DNA of 64,000 bases from positions 103,522-167,521 of the forward strand of contig NZ_JAFA01000019.1 of the NCBI RefSeq assembly GCF_000519185.1, written 5' to 3'. Positions 27,973-36,804 of this stretch are shown in pieces; position 1 is the stretch's first letter, and each line of letters opens with the position of its first letter. This DNA comes from Paraburkholderia nodosa DSM 21604 (GTDB taxonomy: Bacteria; Pseudomonadota; Gammaproteobacteria; Burkholderiales; Burkholderiaceae). Made by a program: the position numbers and the translations under genes. The notes under the pieces are model-generated. The model saw only the letters and a program-made list of their open reading frames with translations, had not been told where the DNA came from and made no database searches.

Positions 27973-28514
27973 AACAACCGGGCCAACACTTCAGCGCACT
28001 CCAGCGCCTCCTGCATTGGTCGATGGCAGTCCTGATCGTCACGATGCTGTTCGTCGGCGTGGGGATGGTCTCGACCGTCTCGCGGCTGCATGACACCCTG
28101 CTCGCGCTCCACCGCCCGTTAGGTATCGCGCTGCTCGCGCTCGTGCTCCTGCGCCTGGCCGTGCGGCTCGCGCGCGGCGCGCCGCCCTTGCCCGCCGATC
28201 TGCCCATCTGGCAGCGCCTCGGCGCGCACGCCTCGCATCTCGTGCTCTATGCGTTGATGATCGCCATGCCGCTGATCGGCTGGTCCATGCTATCGGCGGG
28301 CGGCTATCCCATCGTGATGTTCGGCGGCGTGCACCTGCCGCCGATCGTGCCGCATGACGTCACGCTCTATGCATGGCTGCGCGCCGCGCATACGTGGCTT
28401 GCCATGGCGCTCTATGCGACCGTGCTGTTGCATCTGGGCGCTGCGCTCTTTCACGCGCTCATTCGCCGTGACGGCGTGCTCGCCAGCATGGCGCGCGGCG
28501 CGGCACGCGGTTGA
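27969..28514 (+). CDS. Cytochrome b561 family protein
   Basis: This is a 181-residue four-helix di-haem membrane protein. Haem-ligand histidines lie in LQRLLHWSMAVL (helix 1), LHRPLGIALLAL (helix 2) and RAAHTWLAMALYATVLLHLGAALFHAL (helix 4). The gene is ATGA-coupled to the peroxidase, a recurrent pairing in proteobacteria. It probably passes quinol electrons to the periplasmic peroxidase. A hairpin follows its stop codon. Confidence 0.87.
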   Translation: MKQPGQHFSALQRLLHWSMAVLIVTMLFVGVGMVSTVSRLHDTLLALHRPLGIALLALVLLRLAVRLARGAPPLPADLPIWQRLGAHASHLVLYALMIAMPLIGWSMLSAGGYPIVMFGGVHLPPIVPHDVTLYAWLRAAHTWLAMALYATVLLHLGAALFHALIRRDGVLASMARGAARG

Positions 28515-28515
28515 C

Positions 28516-28554
28516 GCAAGGTTCCTGCGCGTGGAAAGCGCGCGGGAACTTTGC
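28516..28554. terminator. Hairpin between convergent cytochrome b561 and kdgT
   Basis: Sixteen-base arms (28516-28531, 28539-28554) pair fully if G-U pairs are allowed in RNA, around a 7-nt loop. It fills the 47-bp convergent gap and probably serves both transcripts. Confidence 0.6.
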
Positions 28555-28561
28555 CTGTGAA

Positions 28562-29578
28562 TCAAACGGGCGCATCGCGCCCCGCCACGGGCGGCACGGG
28601 CGGTTCCATGAGTTCCTGAAGCAGCGCATCGCGCGCGCTTCGACGGCGCACCCATAGCGCCGTGAGCATCGGCACGAGGATCGCGGTCACGAGGCAGGCA
28701 GTGGCGACCATCGCCGTTGCCGCCGGCACGAGCGGCTTGAAACGCGGAATCATCTCGCCGATGATGGCCGGATTCGCCACCGCCGCGCCCGCCGTGGACG
28801 AAGCCGCTAGCCCCGCCGCACCGTTGCCGCCCGCAATCAGGCGATCGGCAAGTATCAGCGGAATGCCGGTCACGACGATCACGCCAAGGCCAAGCAACAC
28901 GCCCGGGATGCCGCTCGTGACGATCACGTTGAGATCGATGCCGTTGCCAAGCGCAAAGCCAAAGAACGGAATGAGCGGATGCACGCAGCGGCCGAACAGT
29001 TCGCGCAGATCTCGATCGAGATTGCCTAAGACAAACCCGATCAGAAACGGCAGCACCGCGCCCACGAAAAGCCGCGGCTCGAAAAAGGCCACGCCGGTCG
29101 CGCCGAGGATGATCATGCTGACCAGCGGCCCCGACTCCACCGACATCAGCACGAACGCGCCCGCCTCTTCCTTCGTGCCGTATTGCTGCATCACGGCCGC
29201 GTAGAGACCGCCGTTGGTCATGTCCATCGAGGTCGTGATGGCGAGCACCGAGAGCCCGGCAAAGAGCCCGGTTTTCACGCCGTCGACGGGAATGAAATGC
29301 GCGGCGACCAGCGTGGCGATCCAGGCCACGATCATCTTCGTGACGAGCAGCGTGCCGGACTTGCGCAGCACGGTGCCGGTCGCGCGCAGGTCGATCGTCG
29401 CACCCATGCAGAAGAACCACACCGCGAGAATCGGGACGGTGCCGGTGATCAATCCATTGGTGAACGAACCAAAGTACTTGCCAGCGCCTGGCGCGAACGT
29501 ATGAACACAGGCGCCGAGCAGCAGCGGCACCAGCATCAGGCCGCCTGGTATGCGGTCTATGGCCTTCTTCAGCTTCAT
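28562..29578 (-). CDS. kdgT: 2-keto-3-deoxygluconate permease
   Basis: This 338-residue transporter has ten or so helices. PGGLMLVPLLLGACVHTFAPG, the TSMDMTNGGLYAAVMQQYG loop and AGAAVANPAIIGE are characteristic of KdgT. It imports 2-keto-3-deoxygluconate, a product of pectin and uronate breakdown, with protons. The start at 29578 follows GGAGGAGG; the 46 open codons upstream are not homologous. It is divergent from kduI across a spacer with a dyad operator, consistent with joint induction. Confidence 0.92.
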   Translation of the reverse strand: MKLKKAIDRIPGGLMLVPLLLGACVHTFAPGAGKYFGSFTNGLITGTVPILAVWFFCMGATIDLRATGTVLRKSGTLLVTKMIVAWIATLVAAHFIPVDGVKTGLFAGLSVLAITTSMDMTNGGLYAAVMQQYGTKEEAGAFVLMSVESGPLVSMIILGATGVAFFEPRLFVGAVLPFLIGFVLGNLDRDLRELFGRCVHPLIPFFGFALGNGIDLNVIVTSGIPGVLLGLGVIVVTGIPLILADRLIAGGNGAAGLAASSTAGAAVANPAIIGEMIPRFKPLVPAATAMVATACLVTAILVPMLTALWVRRRSARDALLQELMEPPVPPVAGRDAPV

Positions 29579-29782
29579 GCCTCCTCCGTGGACTTTGCAT
29601 CCGGTTGCCGGATCGGCACGTTGGCGCGTCCGGCTTTTTTCTCGCGGTGCTCCCTTTCCGGAAACAGGATAGCAGCGTGAAAGGAACGCCGTTCCGATTT
29701 TTACGCGGAAAATCATCCGCGTTTACCCGTTAACGATTCACTATTTGGGCAGACCGCTTGCCAAACACGCCATGGCGTCGCA

Positions 29783-29811
29783 ACATTTCCGGACCGATGT
29801 TCCGAAAATGT
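29783..29811. promoter_or_regulatory. Candidate KdgR operator in the kdgT-kduI divergent promoter
   Basis: Eleven-base arms ACATTTCCGGA (29783-29793) and TCCGAAAATGT (29801-29811) are inverted with one mismatch around 7 bp. A TATAGT -10-like box lies at 29822-29827, so the right arm would overlap the -35 region of kduI. The IclR-type KdgR encoded two genes downstream is the likely ligand-responsive repressor. Confidence 0.55.
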
Positions 29812-29869
29812 GAATCTGCACTATAGTCCACGAGAGACGGTGCACCGCCCAGCCGATGGGAGACATGGC

Positions 29870-30706
29870 ATGGAAGTCAGACAAAGCCTCAACAGCGAAT
29901 ACGCGAAGACGCTCGACACGGCGGGACTGCGCCGCGAGTTCCTCATCGAACGCGTGTTCGAGCGCGATGCGCTGACGCTCACCTATAGCCACGTGGACCG
30001 CATCATCGTGGGCGGCGCGATGCCCGCCACGCGCGCGGTCGAGGTGAGCGCCGCACTCGGCAAAGCGATCGGCGTGAGCTATCTGCTGGAGCGGCGCGAA
30101 CTGGGCGCGATCAACATCGGCTGCGACGGCTGGGTGGACGTGGACGGCGTGCGCCACACCGTGCGCAACGAGGAAGCGATCTATATCGGCAAGGGCACGC
30201 AGGCCGTCGCATTCGGCAGCGACGATCCGGCGCGGCCCGCGAAGTTCTACCTCAACTGCGCGCCCGCGCATACGGCCTATCCCACACGGACCATTTCGCT
30301 ATCCGAAGCATCGCCGCAAACGCTCGGCGAAGCCGCCACGAGCAACCGGCGCACGATCTACAAGTTCATCGTGCCGGAGGTGCTGCCCACCTGCCAGCTT
30401 TCGATGGGCATGACCAAACTCGAACCCGGCAGCCTCTGGAACACCATGCCGTGCCATACGCACGAGCGGCGCATGGAGGTGTACTTCTATTTCAACGTGG
30501 CCGACGACGCAGCCGTCTTCCACATGATGGGCGAGCCGCAAGAAACGCGGCACATTCTCGTGCACAACGAACAGGCCGTGATTTCGCCGAGCTGGTCGAT
30601 CCATTCGGGGGTCGGCACGCGCGCCTATACGTTCGTCTGGGGCATGGTCGGGGAGAACCAGGTGTTCGGCGACATGGACCATCTCGCCGTGCGCGATCTG
30701 CGCTGA
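29870..30706 (+). CDS. kduI: 5-dehydro-4-deoxy-D-glucuronate isomerase
   Basis: This 278-residue cupin-fold enzyme converts 5-keto-4-deoxyuronate to 2,5-diketo-3-deoxygluconate in pectin, alginate or glycosaminoglycan catabolism. The length is exactly that of the family. The zinc-site stretch MPCHTHERRMEVYFYF near 196 and the C-terminal SPSWSIHSGVGT..YTFVWGM are diagnostic. The start at 29870 is the family start (MEVRQSLNSEYAK); an ATG 60 bp upstream would overlap promoter sequence. Confidence 0.95.
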   Translation: MEVRQSLNSEYAKTLDTAGLRREFLIERVFERDALTLTYSHVDRIIVGGAMPATRAVEVSAALGKAIGVSYLLERRELGAINIGCDGWVDVDGVRHTVRNEEAIYIGKGTQAVAFGSDDPARPAKFYLNCAPAHTAYPTRTISLSEASPQTLGEAATSNRRTIYKFIVPEVLPTCQLSMGMTKLEPGSLWNTMPCHTHERRMEVYFYFNVADDAAVFHMMGEPQETRHILVHNEQAVISPSWSIHSGVGTRAYTFVWGMVGENQVFGDMDHLAVRDLR

Positions 30707-30749
30707 CCCACGCACAGGCATAGACCTACGACACGAGGCCCGCGCACTC

Positions 30750-31520
30750 ATGGCATCCAGTACGTTCAATCCGTTCGATCTCAGCGGTAAGACCGCCATC
30801 GTCACGGGCAGCAACACGGGCCTCGGCGCGGGCATGGCGCTCGCGCTCGCGCAGGCGGGTTGCGACATCGTCGGCGTTTGCAGGGGCGAGCCCGGCGACA
30901 CGCCTGCGCGTGTCGAGGCCCTCGGGCGCCGCTTCGTCGACGTGCGTGCCGATCTCGCTTCGATCGCACCCGTGGAGCACATCGTGCGCGCAGCCGTCGA
31001 AGCCTGTGGACGGATCGATATCCTCGTGAACAACGCCGGCGTGATTCGCCGGGAAGACGCCCTCGCCTTCGGCGAAGACGACTGGGACGCCGTCATGGAC
31101 GTCAACCTCAAGAGCGTGTTCTTTCTCGCCCAGGCGGCCGCGCGCCAGTTCGTCGCGCAGGGCGGCGGCGGCAAGATCATCAATATCGCGTCGATGCTGT
31201 CGTTCCAGGGCGGCATTCGCGTGGCCTCCTACACGGCCTCGAAAAGCGGCGTGCTGGGCCTCACACGCCTGCTCGCCAACGAATGGGCTGCGCACGGCAT
31301 CAACGTCAACGCGATCGCGCCCGGATATATGGCGACCGCCAACACGGCCGCATTGCGCGACGACGCCCAGCGCAACGGCGAGATCCTCGACCGCATTCCC
31401 GCTGCGCGCTGGGGCGAGCCGGACGATCTCGCAGGCCCCGTGGTGTTTCTCGCCTCGGCGGCAGCGGATTACGTGCATGGCCATACGCTCGCCGTGGACG
31501 GCGGCTGGCTTGCGCGCTAG
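30750..31520 (+). CDS. kduD: 2-dehydro-3-deoxy-D-gluconate 5-dehydrogenase (SDR)
   Basis: This is a 256-residue classical short-chain dehydrogenase. The cofactor loop TGSNTGLGAGMA (about 20-31), NNAGVIRRED and the catalytic SYTASKSG with Ser upstream are present. It reduces 2,5-diketo-3-deoxygluconate to 2-keto-3-deoxygluconate after KduI. It begins 43 bp after kduI in the same direction, so the two form an operon. No KDG kinase or aldolase is in this locus. Confidence 0.93.
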   Translation: MASSTFNPFDLSGKTAIVTGSNTGLGAGMALALAQAGCDIVGVCRGEPGDTPARVEALGRRFVDVRADLASIAPVEHIVRAAVEACGRIDILVNNAGVIRREDALAFGEDDWDAVMDVNLKSVFFLAQAAARQFVAQGGGGKIINIASMLSFQGGIRVASYTASKSGVLGLTRLLANEWAAHGINVNAIAPGYMATANTAALRDDAQRNGEILDRIPAARWGEPDDLAGPVVFLASAAADYVHGHTLAVDGGWLAR

Positions 31521-31647
31521 CACACGCGGCGCGCACAGGACGCGGTATGCTCCCGTCAGAGATTCACATGGACCGGCAACAATGGCAGCGAGCGTGGAAA
31601 AAGCGGCAAATTCGGGTAAGGGGCAGCGCAGCGCACAGGAGCGCGCA

Positions 31648-32469
31648 ATGAACGAAATGGACGGCGGCACGGAGAAAGGCGAATCGGTCTCGTCGATCGG
31701 CCGCGTGTTTGCGATCCTCGGCGCGCTGGGCGAAAACGGGCCGATCGGCATCAGCGAGCTTTCGCAGCGCCTTGCGCTTTCCAAAACCACCGTGCACCGC
31801 GTGCTGCAAACGCTGAAGGCGCTAGGCTACGTCGCGCAGGAAGTCGAAACCGACCGTTATCGTCTGACGATCCGGCTGTTCGAACTCGGCGCGAAAGCGC
31901 TCGAAAGCGTCGACCTCGTGCGCGAGGCCGACATCGAGATGCGGCGCATTGCGCAAGCCACGCGCGAAGCGGTTCATCTCGGCGCGTTCGACGAAGACGC
32001 GATCATCTACATCCACAAGATCGACTGCGATTACGGCCTGCGCATGCAGTCGCGCATCGGGCGGCGCAATCCGCTGCATAGCACCGCAATCGGCAAGGTG
32101 CTGCTCGCGTTCATGCCGCCCGCCGACGCACAGGAAACGCTTTCACATGTGGAATTCAGGAGGTCGACGCAGAAAACGCTCACTTCCGCCGACGCGGTGC
32201 TGAACATCCTTCCGCATGTGCGCGAGCAAGGCTACGGCGAAGACAACGAAGAGCAGGAAGAGGGTTTGCAATGCCTGGCCGTGCCGGTGTTCGACCGTTT
32301 CGGGCATGTGATCGCCGGCCTCTCGATCTCGTTTCCGACCATGCGCTGCGGTGCGGACACGAAAGCGCACTACGTCGCCTTGCTCAAGCGCGCGGGCGCG
32401 GCGATCTCGGCGCGGCTCGGCTATCGCGAGCCGGCCGCGCACGAGCATGCGCCTGCCGAACCCGGTTAG
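31648..32469 (+). CDS. kdgR: IclR family transcriptional regulator, KdgR-like
   Basis: This 273-residue protein has an N-terminal winged helix-turn-helix (GISELSQRLALSKTTVHRVLQTLKALGYV, about 34-62). An IclR effector domain follows, with HSTAIGKVLLAF and GLQCLAVPVFDRFGHVIAGLSIS. Clustering with kdgT, kduI and kduD points to control by 2-keto-3-deoxygluconate. The start at 31648 follows AGGAG with good spacing; the ATG at 31582 is the alternative. It ends in a 4-bp convergent overlap with the efflux lipoprotein gene. Confidence 0.85.
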   Translation: MNEMDGGTEKGESVSSIGRVFAILGALGENGPIGISELSQRLALSKTTVHRVLQTLKALGYVAQEVETDRYRLTIRLFELGAKALESVDLVREADIEMRRIAQATREAVHLGAFDEDAIIYIHKIDCDYGLRMQSRIGRRNPLHSTAIGKVLLAFMPPADAQETLSHVEFRRSTQKTLTSADAVLNILPHVREQGYGEDNEEQEEGLQCLAVPVFDRFGHVIAGLSISFPTMRCGADTKAHYVALLKRAGAAISARLGYREPAAHEHAPAEPG

Positions 32470-33974
32470 CCCGGCGTCGCGGCGGTCGCCGCCGCGGCCG
32501 TCGCGGTGGTCTGCCAGCCGAGGCCCAGGCTCTTCTGCAGCGACACGAAGTCCTTGAGCAAATCGGCCTGGCCCGACACCACGTTCTGCTGCGCGGCGAA
32601 TTCCGTGCGCTGCGTGTCGAGCAGATCGACGAGGCTCGACGCCCCCGCGCGATAGCGCTGGCGCATGAGCGTCGCGGAACGCTCCGCTGAAACCTGCACC
32701 TTCTGCAAGGTCACCAGATGCTCGCGTTGATAGCCATAGCGCGAGAGCGACGCGTTCGCGTCCTGCAGCGCCGCGAGCACGGCCTTTTCGTAATGCGCTT
32801 CGGCTTCGTCACGCGAAGCTTGCGCGCCGTGCACCGCGCCCAGCGTGCGCCCGAAGTCGAACACGTTCCACTGCAGATACGGCGCCCCCACCCAGCTGAA
32901 ATTGCTCTTGCGGAACAGGTGCCCCGGCTCCGCGGCCGAAAAGCCGAGGTCGCCGAACAGCGTGAGCTTGGGCAGGAAGTCCGCCACGTGCTCGCCGATC
33001 TGCGCGTTGCTCGAGGCGAGGCGCCGCTCCGCCGCGCGAATATCGGGGCGCTGCGCGAGCATCGTGGTGGGATCGCTCACGGGCACGCTTGCGGGCATCG
33101 TGGGCAGCGGCTGCGCCGTTGCCAGTTCCGCGTCCAGCGCGCCTGGCGCCTGGCCGGTGAGCACCGCCAGTTGATCCAGCGATATTTCGACTTGCGCCGC
33201 GAGCGGCGTAATCGTCGAGCGCGTGTTTTCCACCTGGGTGGTGAGCCGCTCCACGTCCACCTCGGCCGCCGTGCCGCCCGCGCGGCGCTGCTCGGTGAGC
33301 GTGAGCATCTCCTGCTGCAGTTGCGCCGTGCGTTGCGCGATGGCGAGGCGCTGCTGCTCGTCGCGCAGGTCGATGTAGGCTTGCGCGACTTCGGCCGCGA
33401 GCGATACCTGGGTGTCCGCAAGATCGGCGTCCACGGCATCGGCCTCATCGCTCGCCGCTTCCACGGCGCGCCGCGTGCCGCCGAACAGGTCGATTTCCCA
33501 CGAGGCGTCGAAGCCCGCCGTATAGAACGTGATCGGGCCGCCGCCGGAAGAACCACCCTGACCCGAGCTGCTGCTCGACGACGTCAAGGCGCTCAGGTCC
33601 GGCTGGCGCATGCGGATCGCCGCCGCGCTCGCGCCGACCTTCGGCAGTTCGGCGGCGCGTTGCTGCTGCAGCTGCGCGCGCGAGGCGCGCAAACGCGCCT
33701 GCGCCGCGCGCACATCGGGATTGTGGGCGAGCGCCGCTTCGATCAGCGTGTTCAGTTGCGGGTCGCTCAGCGCAAGCCACCATTGGCTCGGTGCACGCGC
33801 GGGCGTCACGCCTTGCGCCGGCGTGCGCAGGAACGAAGCGGCGTTCGCCGCTTCCGGCGCGACGGCCGGTGCGCCGCGATAGTCGGGGCCGACGGTGCAG
33901 GCGGCGAGCGCGCAGGCAGCGGCGCACGCGCTCAGCACGGCGTAGGAGATTCGGGAGTAACGGGTTGCCGTCAT
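32466..33974 (-). CDS. Efflux outer-membrane lipoprotein, NodT/OprM family
   Basis: This 502-residue TolC-like trimeric channel has a lipoprotein signal ending ALAAC (Cys26). Two repeated outer-membrane factor domains follow (QWWLALSDPQLNTLIEAALAHNPDVR and the second QRPDIRAAERRLASSNAQIG half). A serine-only linker SSSSSS interrupts the first domain at about 130. It is the outer component of the tripartite pump whose inner parts are encoded directly upstream. The C-terminal tail is Ala/Thr-rich low complexity. Confidence 0.9.
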   Translation of the reverse strand: MTATRYSRISYAVLSACAAACALAACTVGPDYRGAPAVAPEAANAASFLRTPAQGVTPARAPSQWWLALSDPQLNTLIEAALAHNPDVRAAQARLRASRAQLQQQRAAELPKVGASAAAIRMRQPDLSALTSSSSSSGQGGSSGGGPITFYTAGFDASWEIDLFGGTRRAVEAASDEADAVDADLADTQVSLAAEVAQAYIDLRDEQQRLAIAQRTAQLQQEMLTLTEQRRAGGTAAEVDVERLTTQVENTRSTITPLAAQVEISLDQLAVLTGQAPGALDAELATAQPLPTMPASVPVSDPTTMLAQRPDIRAAERRLASSNAQIGEHVADFLPKLTLFGDLGFSAAEPGHLFRKSNFSWVGAPYLQWNVFDFGRTLGAVHGAQASRDEAEAHYEKAVLAALQDANASLSRYGYQREHLVTLQKVQVSAERSATLMRQRYRAGASSLVDLLDTQRTEFAAQQNVVSGQADLLKDFVSLQKSLGLGWQTTATAAAATAATPG

Positions 33975-33990
33975 GAGTCAGTGATAATCT

Positions 33991-35580
33991 TCAGTGGCCG
34001 CCAGACGACGCTTGTGCGCCGGGCTGCGGCTTCTTGAGCAGGAGCGCGAGCGGCACGCACGTCGCCAGCGCGATGCCGAGCACCCAGAATGTTTCGGAGT
34101 ACGTGATGACCATCGATTGCTGCGTGATCTGCGCCGCGATCTGGCCGAGGGCCTGCATTTGCGAATGCGCCATGTCGCCCGTCTGCGTGAACCAGTTGGC
34201 CGCGCTCGCGGCCACACGCTCCTGGCCGATGACCGAATTGGCGCTGAGCGATTCGCGCAGCACGGCCGTATGGAACGCCTCGCGCCGGTCGATGAGCGTG
34301 CCGATGATCGCAAGCCCCACCGAGCCGCCCAGATTACGCGCCATGTTGTAGAGACCGGCCGCGTCGCCGGAGTCTTCGCGCGACACCGCCGCCATCGAGG
34401 CCTGGTTCAGCGGCATCATCGCGAGCATTTGCGCCACGCCGCGCACGAGCTGCGACCAGACGAAATCGTGACCGACGCTCTGCGCGGTGAGCGAAATGTC
34501 GAGCATGCAGCTCAGCGTGAAGAGCAGCAACCCGGACACCACCAGGATGCGAAAATCCACCTTGCCCAGCAAGCGCGGCAGAATCGGCATCACGAGGAAC
34601 GCGGGCAGCCCCGAAAGCAGCATGATCGCGCCGGACTGCTGCGCGTTGTAGCCGGCAACGAGGCTCAGAAACTGCGGCAGCAGGTACGAAATGCCATAAA
34701 GCCCGGCGCCCACCGCGAACACGATGATGATGACGCTCGCGTAGCGCGGATTGCGCATGAGCGACAGACGCAGAATGGGCTTTTTCGCGGTGAACTGCGA
34801 AAGCGCGATGAGCGCCATACCCGCGAGCGAGACCCACGTGAGCGTGACGATGAAGCTCGATTCGAACCAGCGTTCGCGCTGGCCCTCTTCGAGCACGACG
34901 GTCAGCGAACTCAGGCCCACTGCCAGCCCGGCAATGCCGAGCCAGTCCGCCTTGAGAAAGGCTTCCCAGTGCGGCCGGTCGGGTTCGAGCCCGACCAGAA
35001 GCAGCGTGATGAGCGCGAGACACACCGGCAAATTGATGAAGAAGCACCAGCTCCAGCTGATGTTCTCCGCGAGCCAGCCGCCCACCACGGGCCCGAGCAG
35101 CGGACCGAGCAGCACGATCAGACCGAACACCGTCATGCCCACGGGCAGCTGCGAAAGCGGCAGTCGCGTGCGGATGATGGTCTGGCCGGTAGGAATCATC
35201 GCGCCGCCCGTGAAGCCCTGGCCAATGCGCCCGGCGATCATCATGCCGAGCGTATTCGACCAGCCGCACATCATCGAGAAGGCGATGAAGAGCGCCGAGT
35301 TCGCGAGCAGGAAATTTCGCAGTCCGAACACCCGTGTGAGCCACGCGGCGAGCGGAATCATCACGATCTCGGACATCAGATAGCCCGTGGAGATCCACGT
35401 GCCCTCGGTGCCCGTCGCGCCAATCTGCCCCTGGATCTGCGGCAGCGCCGAGTTCGTGATGGAAATGTCGAGCGTGGCCATCAACGCGCCAAGCGCACCC
35501 GCCGCTACGGCGACCCAGTCGGCCACGCTCGCGCGCTCGCCATGCGGATGCGGCACCGCTGCGCGCGCCGTATTAGCCAC
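33991..35580 (-). CDS. DHA2 family MFS multidrug efflux permease (EmrB-like)
   Basis: This is a 529-residue 14-helix drug:H+ antiporter. MATLDISITNSALPQI in helix 1, RIGQGFTGGAMIP, and LLGPLLGPVVGGWLAE (motif C of exporters) are clear. The GTG at 35580 is preferred because it overlaps the emrA-like stop codon in the usual coupled manner; the ATG at 35637 would lie well inside the preceding gene. It works with the HlyD-family adaptor upstream and the outer-membrane lipoprotein 16 bp downstream. Confidence 0.9.
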   Translation of the reverse strand: MANTARAAVPHPHGERASVADWVAVAAGALGALMATLDISITNSALPQIQGQIGATGTEGTWISTGYLMSEIVMIPLAAWLTRVFGLRNFLLANSALFIAFSMMCGWSNTLGMMIAGRIGQGFTGGAMIPTGQTIIRTRLPLSQLPVGMTVFGLIVLLGPLLGPVVGGWLAENISWSWCFFINLPVCLALITLLLVGLEPDRPHWEAFLKADWLGIAGLAVGLSSLTVVLEEGQRERWFESSFIVTLTWVSLAGMALIALSQFTAKKPILRLSLMRNPRYASVIIIVFAVGAGLYGISYLLPQFLSLVAGYNAQQSGAIMLLSGLPAFLVMPILPRLLGKVDFRILVVSGLLLFTLSCMLDISLTAQSVGHDFVWSQLVRGVAQMLAMMPLNQASMAAVSREDSGDAAGLYNMARNLGGSVGLAIIGTLIDRREAFHTAVLRESLSANSVIGQERVAASAANWFTQTGDMAHSQMQALGQIAAQITQQSMVITYSETFWVLGIALATCVPLALLLKKPQPGAQASSGGH

Positions 35581-36709
35581 GGTGGTTCTCTTGGTCGATA
35601 CGGCGGTCGTCCTCGCGCGCGGAGCGCGTGTCGACATCGACCGTCACCGACATGCCCGGCAGCAGCACGCCGCGCGTTTCAGGCCCGGTTTCGAGGCGGA
35701 TGCGCACCGGCACGCGCTGCACGATCTTTGTGAAGTTGCCGGTGGCGTTCTCAGGCGGCAAGAGCGCGAACTGCGCGCCCGTACCCGGCGAGAAGCTGTC
35801 CACCACGCCGTGCAGCGTGTGGCCGGGCAGCGCGTCGACGTGCAGCTCCACGGGCTGGCCCGCGCGCATCCGGCCGATCTGCGTTTCCTTGAAGTTCGCC
35901 GTGAGGTAGGTGCGCTGCACCGGCACGACGGTCAGCATGCGCGTGCCCGGCTGCACATATTGGCCCACGCGCACGGTGCGGTCACCCACCCGGCCCGCCA
36001 GCGCGCTCTTCACCACGGTGTTGTCGAGGTCGAGCTGCGACTGCGCGGCGTTCGCACGCGCCGCCTCGAGCTGCGCGCGCGCCTGCGAGAGCTGCGCGTT
36101 CAGCGCCGAGATCTGCGAGCGCGCGGACGTGACGGCGGCTGCGTCGGCGGCGAGCGTGGCTTGCGCCTTGTCGCGTTCGCTCTTGAGTTCGGCAAGCCGT
36201 TCGGTCGTTTCCGCACCCGTGGCCGCGAGCGGCGCGTAGCGCGCCACTTCGTCGTTCGCGTGGCGCAGGCTCACCTGGGCGACTTCCTGCTGCGCCTGGG
36301 TCTGGGCGACGTTCGCGCGCTGCTGCTCGATCTGCGCCTGCGCATGCTCGATGTCCGCCGTGCGCGCGTCGACGGTGGCCTGCGCCTGGTCGAGCGCCAC
36401 CTGATACTGCCGCGCGTCGAGCTTCACGAGCGGATCGCCCGCCTTCACGGCCTGGTTGTCGGCCACGTAGACGTCCGTCACATAGCCGCTCACCTTCGGG
36501 GCGATCGTCACGCTGTCGGCCTGCAGATAGGCGTCGTCCGTGGATTCGATGAAGCGCCCGACGACCCACCAGTGGCCCAGCCACACCGCCGCGGCGACGA
36601 GCGCCGCCAGTCCCAGCAGGATCAGAAGGGTTCGTTTCGCGCCGCTGCGCGCAGGTGCAGCGGCGGCGTCCGGCACGTCGCGTCCGGGCGCGCCTGCAGT
36701 CGTAGACAT
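35573..36709 (-). CDS. HlyD/EmrA family periplasmic adaptor subunit
   Basis: This is a 378-residue membrane-fusion protein. It has one N-terminal helix (about 26-47), then the FIESTDDAYLQADSVTIAPKVSGYV lipoyl-like motif shared by EmrA proteins. A long Ala/Gln coiled-coil hairpin (about 105-215) and beta-barrel segments ending in GMSVTVDVDT follow. It bridges the inner EmrB-like permease to the outer-membrane lipoprotein. It is first in the efflux operon and divergent from a TetR gene that probably represses it. Confidence 0.9.
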   Translation of the reverse strand: MSTTAGAPGRDVPDAAAAPARSGAKRTLLILLGLAALVAAAVWLGHWWVVGRFIESTDDAYLQADSVTIAPKVSGYVTDVYVADNQAVKAGDPLVKLDARQYQVALDQAQATVDARTADIEHAQAQIEQQRANVAQTQAQQEVAQVSLRHANDEVARYAPLAATGAETTERLAELKSERDKAQATLAADAAAVTSARSQISALNAQLSQARAQLEAARANAAQSQLDLDNTVVKSALAGRVGDRTVRVGQYVQPGTRMLTVVPVQRTYLTANFKETQIGRMRAGQPVELHVDALPGHTLHGVVDSFSPGTGAQFALLPPENATGNFTKIVQRVPVRIRLETGPETRGVLLPGMSVTVDVDTRSAREDDRRIDQENHRG

Positions 36710-36728
36710 GTTGTTGATTCTCAATTTA

Positions 36729-36758
36729 TTCCAGTCGGCAAAATTATTCCACCTGGAA
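36729..36758. promoter_or_regulatory. Candidate TetR operator between efflux operon and tetR
   Basis: A 12-bp dyad TTCCA-CC-TGGAA (36747-36758) and a second TTCCAG half-site at 36729, repeating ATTCCA 18 bp apart, sit in the 95-bp AT-rich divergent spacer. Position and symmetry fit an operator of the adjacent TetR protein. Confidence 0.45.
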
Positions 36759-36804
36759 AAACTGTGTCAAGTGTTATATTTCGCAGGGATACGAAAGGAA
36801 TTGC

